Assembly (NCBI GenBank): GCA_050742455.1
Contig: JBOGIG010000016.1
Span: 1 to 10,050, forward strand
Source of the DNA: JBOGIG01 sp050742455
Lineage (GTDB): Bacteria > Actinomycetota > Acidimicrobiia > Acidimicrobiales > JBOGIG01
Reading direction: 5' to 3'
DNA length: 10,050 nucleotides
Part shown: one piece after another, positions 5,659 to 10,050 of the stretch
Layout of the letters: every line of letters begins with the position of its first letter
Position numbering within the stretch: the first letter of the stretch is position 1
The notes under the pieces: generated by a model
What the model was told of the DNA's origin: nothing
Database searches by the model: none
The model's input: only the letters and a program-made list of their open reading frames with translations
Made by a program: the position numbers and the translations under genes

Positions 5659-7178
5659 CACCGGCCCCGCCCCTTGGCCGCCAGCACCTTGGAATCAGGC
5701 ACCCGGACTCGACTCGGACGCACCACGCCGTTGCGGCCAGTGACCCCGGCCAGGGGTGCGGTCCCGTTGCCGGCGGCGCGGAAGGTGGATGCGGGCACCT
5801 CGATGCCCTTGGCCGCCAGACGGTCGACCAGCTTGGGTCGTAGGCCCATGGCCACGACCTGACCTGCCCCCGAAGCCGATTCTCCGGCCCAGTTGGCCCG
5901 GGTGAAGATCTCCTGGAGCAGGATGATGTCTCCCTCCATGCCCTGTAACTCGGCCACGCTGCTCACGATGCGGGCCCCGCTCGGGGCTCGCTCCAGTTGC
6001 ACGATCAGGTTGACGGCGGTTGCGATCTGTTCTCGGATGGCCCGCACCGGCAGCTCGAACCCGGCCATGAGCACCATTGTCTCCAGGCGGGACAGGGATT
6101 CACGTGGGCTGTTGGAGTGGACCGTGGTCATCGATCCCTCGTGGCCGGTGTTCATGGCCTGGAGCATGTCGAGTGTCTCAGCGCCCCGACACTCGCCCAC
6201 CAGGATCCGGTCGGGCCTCATGCGCAGCGAGTTCTTCACCAGATCGCGAATTCTCACCTCGCCCGAGCCCTCGGCGTTGGGGGGCCGGGCTTCCAAGCTG
6301 ACTACGTGGGGCTGTTGCAATTGCAGTTCGGCCGAGTCTTCGATGGTTATGACCCGCTCCGCCTCGGGAATGAAGGCCGACAACACGTTGAGCAGGGTGG
6401 TCTTGCCGGTGCCGGTCCCGCCCGAGACCAACACGTTGATCTTGCCCCGCACGCACGCCTCCAGGAACAGGGAAAGGTCCAGGCTCATGGTTTCGAAATT
6501 GATCAGGTCGGAGGCAGTTAGGGGGGTGGCGGCGAACTTGCGGATGGTGAGGATGGGGCCATGGATGGAAAGCGGGGGGATGATGGCGTTGACCCGGGAC
6601 CCATCGGGGAGGCGAGCGTCGACCATGGGCGAGGCCTCGTCCACCCGGCGTCCCACGGCAGAGACGATCTTGTCGATCACCTGGCGGTAGTGATTCTCAT
6701 CGGCAAAGCCGGCATCGGTACGGGTGATGCGCCCGGCTTTTTCTATCCAGATCTCGGCGTAGTTGTTGCACATGATCTCGGTGATTTCGTTGTCGCGCAG
6801 CAGGGGATCCAGCGGGCCGTAGCCAAGGGTGTCCTGTATCACCTCTTGGACGAAGCGCCGCCGCTCTATGGGCGACACCCCGATGTCCTCCCGGGCCAGG
6901 ATGCGGTCCACCGACGAACGCACCTCGCCGGCGAGGGCGTGGGCCGAGAGCTTGCCCATCTTGGGGGCCACCTCGGCAAGGACCAATTGATGGACCTGGC
7001 GCTTGGAATCGAACCAGGTGTCCGCCTCGCTGCGCTTGGCCCCCCCCCGCCGGCCGGGCGCCGCCGGCGCCTTGCGCGCGGCCCGGGTCTTGGGGACAGT
7101 GCCCACCAGGGCGTCGGGCTCTTCGACCTCTTCGGCCGGACCGTCATTCATGTTGGCCAGCTTCTCGGACAGCTTCAT
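5658..7178 (-). CDS. tadA: TadA/CpaF-type secretion ATPase of the Tad pilus
   Basis: A 506-residue cytoplasmic hexameric ATPase of the VirB11/PulE superfamily that powers Flp pilus assembly. After a charged, low-complexity N-terminus (1-60) comes the CpaF N-terminal domain (about 60-240; RRFVQEVIQDTLGYGPLDPLL, TEIMCNNYAEIWIE). Then come Walker A GGTGTGKTT (253-261), the Asp box TIEDSAEL (278-285), Walker B RILVGECRG with E329, and the His box GHEGSMTTVHSNS (345-357). All catalytic motifs are intact. The C-terminal tail beyond about 440 is Ala/Gly/Arg-rich and poorly conserved in type. The ATG at 7178 has AGGAGA 6 nt upstream and lies 13 nt after the tadZ stop. The stop overlaps the tadB start. 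A run of nine G on the coding strand (7040-7048) falls in the N-terminal linker. Confidence 0.97.
   Translation of the reverse strand: MKLSEKLANMNDGPAEEVEEPDALVGTVPKTRAARKAPAAPGRRGGAKRSEADTWFDSKRQVHQLVLAEVAPKMGKLSAHALAGEVRSSVDRILAREDIGVSPIERRRFVQEVIQDTLGYGPLDPLLRDNEITEIMCNNYAEIWIEKAGRITRTDAGFADENHYRQVIDKIVSAVGRRVDEASPMVDARLPDGSRVNAIIPPLSIHGPILTIRKFAATPLTASDLINFETMSLDLSLFLEACVRGKINVLVSGGTGTGKTTLLNVLSAFIPEAERVITIEDSAELQLQQPHVVSLEARPPNAEGSGEVRIRDLVKNSLRMRPDRILVGECRGAETLDMLQAMNTGHEGSMTTVHSNSPRESLSRLETMVLMAGFELPVRAIREQIATAVNLIVQLERAPSGARIVSSVAELQGMEGDIILLQEIFTRANWAGESASGAGQVVAMGLRPKLVDRLAAKGIEVPASTFRAAGNGTAPLAGVTGRNGVVRPSRVRVPDSKVLAAKGRGR
7040..7048. repeat. nine-base C/G homopolymer in the 5' part of tadA
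   Basis: Nine consecutive C on the plus strand (G on the coding strand) encode part of RRGGA at tadA residues 43-47. A one-base slip here would frameshift tadA before its catalytic domains. The tract also lies in naturally GC-rich linker sequence, so it may be incidental. Confidence 0.8.
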
Positions 7179-7191
7179 CGATCTCTCCTGA

Positions 7192-8496
7192 TCAGGACTT
7201 GAGGGCCAGGGCCCGGCGGAAGAGGCGGACCCCCATGGACGGGGCGGGAGCCAGGGCGGTCGAGCCGTTGGACGAGGAGCCGTTTGTGCCTGCCGCCCCG
7301 GGCACGTAGGCGGCCATGCCGGTGACCATGCGCCGGGCCAGATCCGAGTTGGGCGAGGTGGCCAGCACAGGCAGGCCCTGGTTGATGGACCGGCTCACTT
7401 CCTTGGCATAGGGAAGGATGGAGTCCAACGGGTGGTGGAAAACGTCGGGGACCTCGTTGATATTGATACCCACGTCCGACTCCACCTTGTTCAATATGAT
7501 GGAGATGTCGTCCGAGGAGATCTTGAGGCGTTCGAGGGTGTTGAGGAAGATCACCATGTTTCGCACGCTGGGCAGGTCCAGGGTGGCCAGGCAGATGAGC
7601 CGGGTGGACTGGTCGAAGGCCGAGAGAACTATTTCGGATAGTTGGGCCGGTGTGTCGACGATGAGGTAGTCGAAGCGCTGGCGAAGGGCCTCGATGACCT
7701 TGGTCACCTGGGCCGGGCTGATGTGGTCGGCCTCGGCCGGCTCCCGTGGCGCGGGCAGCACCCAGAATCCTGCGTCGTGGGCCACCAGGTACTCGTCGAT
7801 GTGGTCCTCCAGAGCCCTTTCCACCTCACCGAATTCGCCCTCGTCGTCGGCCGAGCCGTCACCACCCTGATTCAACACGTCCGAGATGGTGTAGCGGCTC
7901 TTGAGGCGCAGTGCTGTGGAAACCTCGCCGAACTGGAGGTCAAGGTCCACCAGGCAGACCCGCTGACCGGTGGTGCGGGCCAGCTGATAGGCCAGGTTGG
8001 TGGCGTAGAACGTCTTGCCACACCCACCGCTGGGGGAGGCCACGGTGAACACCGTGCCCAGCACCGGGGTGGCCACGATGTCGGCCAGGGCCGCCTCCCG
8101 GGCCGAGCGGGCCGCGGTGTCGGCCCACTGCGAGTACTTGAGGGCCCGGCGTACGGCCAGGTGGAGCTGGGCCGGATCGCAGGGGTACTCGACGACGTCG
8201 GATGCCCCGGTGCGCACGATGGAGCGGATGCCGGCCGTGGGTTGGGGGGGCAGGACCAGGACCAGTCCCAGTTCGGGGTGCTGGTCTCGCACCCGGGACA
8301 GCCGGGCCATTCCCGCTGCGTTGTCCATGGTCGGACCGGCCACCAACAGGTCGAACGGCCCGTGCTCGAAGAGATACCGAAACAGGTCCCCGACCCGGGT
8401 GCAGGAGTGGACCTGGTACCCCGCGCCCAGGCCGGCCTGCACCTCGGCCGCCAGGGTCCGGCCCCGAGAGGCCACGAGGATCTTGGTCTTTATCAA
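7192..8496 (-). CDS. tadZ: TadZ/CpaE-like pilus localisation protein (pseudo-receiver + MinD/ParA-type ATPase)
   Basis: A 434-residue protein. Residues 1-120 have the alternating fold of a receiver domain but lack its acidic pocket and phosphoacceptor (LLVAGPT at 50-56 where Asp is expected), as in other CpaE/TadZ proteins. Residues 146-395 form a MinD/ParA-type ATPase: Walker A SPSGGCGKT (154-162), switch LVDLDLQFG (D184, D186) and Walker B YLIVDTPAQL (D281). The signature Lys of the deviant Walker A (KGGxGKT) is Ser156, while the catalytic Lys161 is kept. The tail (400-420) is Ser/Asn/Ala-rich. TadZ-family proteins mark the pole or site where the Tad machine assembles. The TTG start at 8496 overlaps the cpaB stop by 4 bp (TTGA) and has no clear Shine-Dalgarno, so translation is probably coupled to cpaB. 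GTG at 8475 is a less likely alternative. Confidence 0.92.
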   Translation of the reverse strand: MIKTKILVASRGRTLAAEVQAGLGAGYQVHSCTRVGDLFRYLFEHGPFDLLVAGPTMDNAAGMARLSRVRDQHPELGLVLVLPPQPTAGIRSIVRTGASDVVEYPCDPAQLHLAVRRALKYSQWADTAARSAREAALADIVATPVLGTVFTVASPSGGCGKTFYATNLAYQLARTTGQRVCLVDLDLQFGEVSTALRLKSRYTISDVLNQGGDGSADDEGEFGEVERALEDHIDEYLVAHDAGFWVLPAPREPAEADHISPAQVTKVIEALRQRFDYLIVDTPAQLSEIVLSAFDQSTRLICLATLDLPSVRNMVIFLNTLERLKISSDDISIILNKVESDVGININEVPDVFHHPLDSILPYAKEVSRSINQGLPVLATSPNSDLARRMVTGMAAYVPGAAGTNGSSSNGSTALAPAPSMGVRLFRRALALKS

Positions 8497-9275
8497 GGCT
8501 GGGACACGAGCTGAGTCGTGCCGGTGCAGTGCCCGGACGGGGCGGGGGCCTGACCCGAAGCGGACTTGGCCAGGTAGAGGGATTCGTTGGACGCCATGAA
8601 GACGATGGCCTGGGCCTGGCCTGGATTGACGGCCAGCAGGAAGGTCAGATTGGCGGGAACGGCTCGTCCCGCCGGGCTGGGTGCGCTGGAGTAATCGGGA
8701 ATGTGGTTGGACACATCGAGGACGGGAACGTTCGAGGCGATCAGTTGGGTACAGGGAATGGGGAGGTTGGTGTTGCCCGTGCCCCCCACCGACGGTTTGG
8801 TGATGTTTGCATAGACATTGACCTGGTCGCCCGGGTTGATGTAGCCGGCCACCCCGGCCTGGCCCGTGGGTAGGGTGACGGCCACGGATTGGTCACCGGC
8901 GGGAACCGACAGCGAGGTGGCCGCTGCAGCCTTGAGGTCCGACGCCTGGATCACGTGTCCGGATGCGACGTTTGCGGCCAACGTCTGATTTCCGAGGGCG
9001 GCCAGCGAAGTGAGGTCGTCGGTATGACGTTGCCCGGCGGGGATGACTTTCAAGGATACAAAATGGTGGTTGACGATTGCCGTCCCCGAGGCTCCGGCCG
9101 GCAGGTTCTGGGTGGCGACGAGCACGGGAGCTCCGGTGTTGATCACCGACTTCGACGCCGTGGTCGTGCCGTTGGAAGAGTGCAGGGCACCCAGTACCAG
9201 GGCCCCGCCGACCAGGAACACGGCCACGCCAATTGCAATCAATACGTTGGCTCGCTGTTTCAATTGACGCTCCAC
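8493..9275 (-). CDS. cpaB: CpaB/RcpC-like Flp pilus assembly protein with SAF domain
   Basis: A 260-residue protein with a short basic N-terminus and one membrane anchor (about 11-31, VLIAIGVAVFLVGGALVLGAL). A SAF-type domain follows (about 50-113; PVLVATQNLPAGASGTAI, ASGHVIQASDL), then an RcpC/CpaB domain (about 120-240) with VAVTLPTGQAGVAGYINPGD, which is characteristic of the family, and NPGQAQAIVFMASNESLYL. In didermic bacteria this protein works with the secretin in the periplasm. Here no secretin is seen, so its partner outside the membrane is unknown. The only far-upstream start is GTG 9275, with no good ribosome site. TTG at 9263 has GGAG 6 nt ahead (9270-9273) and would drop four residues. 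It is the first gene of the minus-strand operon and shares a divergent intergenic region with tadE. Confidence 0.9.
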   Translation of the reverse strand: MERQLKQRANVLIAIGVAVFLVGGALVLGALHSSNGTTTASKSVINTGAPVLVATQNLPAGASGTAIVNHHFVSLKVIPAGQRHTDDLTSLAALGNQTLAANVASGHVIQASDLKAAAATSLSVPAGDQSVAVTLPTGQAGVAGYINPGDQVNVYANITKPSVGGTGNTNLPIPCTQLIASNVPVLDVSNHIPDYSSAPSPAGRAVPANLTFLLAVNPGQAQAIVFMASNESLYLAKSASGQAPAPSGHCTGTTQLVSQP

Positions 9276-9322
9276 TCTGTCGGAAAGGTCTCTGGGACAC
9301 TTTCAAAGGGCCTACATGGTTC

Positions 9323-9349
9323 TTATCGGACAGGACCTTGCAGTCCTTG
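9323..9349 (-). promoter_or_regulatory. candidate promoter of the cpaB-to-kinase operon (sigma-28/WhiG-like)
   Basis: On the minus strand CAAG-N15-TCCGATAA matches the sigma-28/WhiG -10 GCCGATAA in 7 of 8 bases with the expected 15-nt spacing, but the -35 is poor. The spacer contains an inverted repeat AGGAC-N6-GTCCT (9332-9347). Transcription would begin about 40 nt before cpaB. The similar arrangement upstream of flp (1093-1119) makes it worth noting, but chance is possible. Confidence 0.25.
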
Positions 9350-9383
9350 ATATCGACCATACAGAACTACACATCCTTCGTAT

Positions 9384-9401
9384 ATGGGCCGATAGGCCTA
9401 T
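9384..9401 (+). promoter_or_regulatory. operator-like dyad in the cpaB/tadE divergent region
   Basis: The site ATGGGCCGATAGGCCTAT is 17/18 identical to the minus-strand site upstream of flp (1123-1140). It contains the exact palindrome ATAGGCCTAT (9392-9401) and two half-sites ATRGGCC in inverted orientation with a 4-nt spacer. It lies 80 bp before the tadE ATG and 108 bp before the cpaB start, so it could act on either gene. Confidence 0.6.
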
Positions 9402-9404
9402 AGA

Positions 9405-9447
9405 CCCCCCGGGACCCCGGGGGGATACTGACCCAGTAGCCACTGGG
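9405..9447 (+). promoter_or_regulatory. two adjacent hairpins in the tadE leader
   Basis: The first hairpin has an 8-bp stem CCCCCCGG/CCGGGGGG (9405-9412 with 9417-9424) and loop GACC. The second has a 6-bp stem CCCAGT/ACTGGG (9432-9437 with 9442-9447) and loop AGCC. Both lie between the dyad and the tadE ribosome site. Neither is followed by a T-tract on the plus strand, so a simple terminator is unlikely. They may structure the leader mRNA or block read-through from the divergent operon. Confidence 0.5.
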
Positions 9448-9481
9448 AAGTCTCGACTCGACGGGAAAGGGCGTGCGTTTG

Positions 9482-10048
9482 ATGCAAACTCCGGGCGACA
9501 GGCGCCACGAGGGTCGCGGGCGGGACCTGGACGGCGGGCGGAACCTGGACGGCGGGCGCCGCGAGGGTCGCGGGCGGGGCCAGAGTGGCGCCGCTTTGAT
9601 CGAGTTCGCCCTGGTGGTGCCCCTCCTGGTCGCCATCCTCTATGCCATCGTTTCCTTTGGCGTGGCCCTGGCCGTCAAGCAATCGATCACCCAGGCGGCG
9701 TCGGACGCGGCCCGGGCCGCCGTCCCCGCTCCTCAAAACGGCGACAAGACCGAAGCTGGCGCCGTAGCCGCCGCCACCGGTCAGGCCACCAATACCCTGG
9801 GCTGGATCCTCGGCTCGGGCCAGACCTGCAACAACAACACGGTCGGCATTACGTGCACCACCTCGGTGGCCACCTGTCCCAAGGACGTGGCCCAGAACAA
9901 CTGCATCACCGTCACCGTCACCGACGACTACAAGAACCACCCCATCATCCCGAACCTCCCCTTGCTCGGCTTCCTCCTCCCCAGCACCATCTCGTCGAGC
10001 ACCACCTCCCTGCTGGCCGGCTCCAACCCGCCGACCATCACCGGATGA
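9482..10048 (+). CDS. tadE: TadE-like pseudopilin with repeat-rich basic leader
   Basis: A 188-residue protein from the ATG at 9482. The motif SGAALIEFALVVPLLVAILY (35-54) is the TadE signature and fits a type IVb-like processing site G36/XXXXEF with Glu at +5 (E41). The hydrophobic helix runs to about 63, then AVKQSITQAASDAARAAV. The outside domain has four cysteines (C116, C125, C132, C141), suggesting two disulfides. The 36-residue leader is Arg/Gly/Asp-rich and encoded by DNA repeats; cleavage would remove it. Start choice: AAAGGG (9466-9471) is 10 nt before ATG 9482 and 7 nt before TTG 9479, but only 1 nt before GTG 9473, so the GTG is unlikely. It is divergent from cpaB. The TGA stop overlaps an ATG, implying a coupled downstream gene. 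TadE and TadF of Aggregatibacter are known TadV substrates; the function of this one is inferred from that family. Confidence 0.88.
   Translation: MQTPGDRRHEGRGRDLDGGRNLDGGRREGRGRGQSGAALIEFALVVPLLVAILYAIVSFGVALAVKQSITQAASDAARAAVPAPQNGDKTEAGAVAAATGQATNTLGWILGSGQTCNNNTVGITCTTSVATCPKDVAQNNCITVTVTDDYKNHPIIPNLPLLGFLLPSTISSSTTSLLAGSNPPTITG
9501..9578. repeat. 18-bp-periodic direct repeats encoding the TadE leader
   Basis: GGGCGGGACCTGGACGGC (9518-9535) is followed directly by a copy with one change (9536-9553). A 24-bp block at 9501-9524 recurs at 9555-9578 (23/24), exactly 54 bp or three periods away. All units stay in frame and encode alternating GR and DLDG/NLDG steps in the TadE leader. Confidence 0.85.
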
Positions 10049-10050
10049 GC
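10045..10050 (+). CDS. probable start of the next pilus gene, cut by the window edge
   Basis: The tadE stop sits in ATGAGC, so an ATG at 10045 overlaps the TGA by 4 bp. Such overlaps are typical of coupled genes, and a second TadE/TadF/TadG-like pseudopilin would be the expected neighbour. Only two codons are visible, so the identity is a guess. Confidence 0.35.

Noticed and set aside
5893..6690. 265-codon plus-strand open frame opposite tadA
   Set aside because: It mirrors the catalytic core of tadA, has Ser/Arg-rich composition typical of a shadow frame, and no family match.
7642..8514. 290-codon plus-strand open frame opposite tadZ
   Set aside because: Gly/Val/His-rich shadow composition with no motifs; the opposite strand encodes a complete MinD-type ATPase.
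9398..9940. Minus-strand frame opposite tadE with VPPAVQVPPAT-like repeats
   Set aside because: The apparent repeats are the reverse translation of the tadE leader DNA repeats; TadE has the recognisable signature, this frame does not.

Overview
The window is high-G+C bacterial DNA whose genes use GTG and TTG starts freely. Almost all of it is a Tad (tight adherence) / Flp type IVc pilus locus. The Tad proteins have an actinobacterial look, there is no secretin gene in the 10 kb, and the pilin has a long leader. I infer a Gram-positive-type actinobacterium, possibly of the Acidimicrobiia, but the taxonomic placement is not proven by the sequence.

Left edge (1-810): the 3' part of a plus-strand alpha/beta hydrolase whose nucleophile position carries Asp instead of Ser. 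A strong GC hairpin terminator (672-706) and a decayed 17/18-bp tandem repeat (about 713-798) follow, and separate it from the pilus locus.

Pilus locus, minus strand (811-9275). In transcription order: cpaB/rcpC-like, tadZ/cpaE-like, tadA/cpaF ATPase, tadB, tadC, a membrane GAF histidine kinase, a NarL/LuxR response regulator, then the Flp pilin. The first six genes are tightly packed (4-bp overlap, 13-nt gap, stop/start overlap, 45-nt gap, 4-nt gap), so they are very likely one operon. The response regulator follows after about 100 nt filled by an 8-bp tandem repeat. The pilin follows after a 159-nt gap and probably has its own promoter.

Right edge, plus strand (9482-10048): a TadE-like pseudopilin, divergent from cpaB, with a repeat-rich basic leader. 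Its stop codon overlaps a likely start of the next gene (ATGA). The 206-bp divergent region holds several dyads.

How it fits together: CpaB, TadZ, TadA, TadB and TadC form the assembly machine that exports and polymerises Flp, with TadE as a minor pseudopilin. The prepilin peptidase (TadV), other pseudopilins and TadD/TadG are not in the window. The embedded two-component pair probably regulates the locus. The strongest non-coding signal is an 18-bp dyad (ATRGGCC-N4-GGCCYAT) that occurs almost identically (17/18) upstream of the pilin gene and in the cpaB/tadE divergent promoter region, which suggests one regulator controls both pilin and machine.
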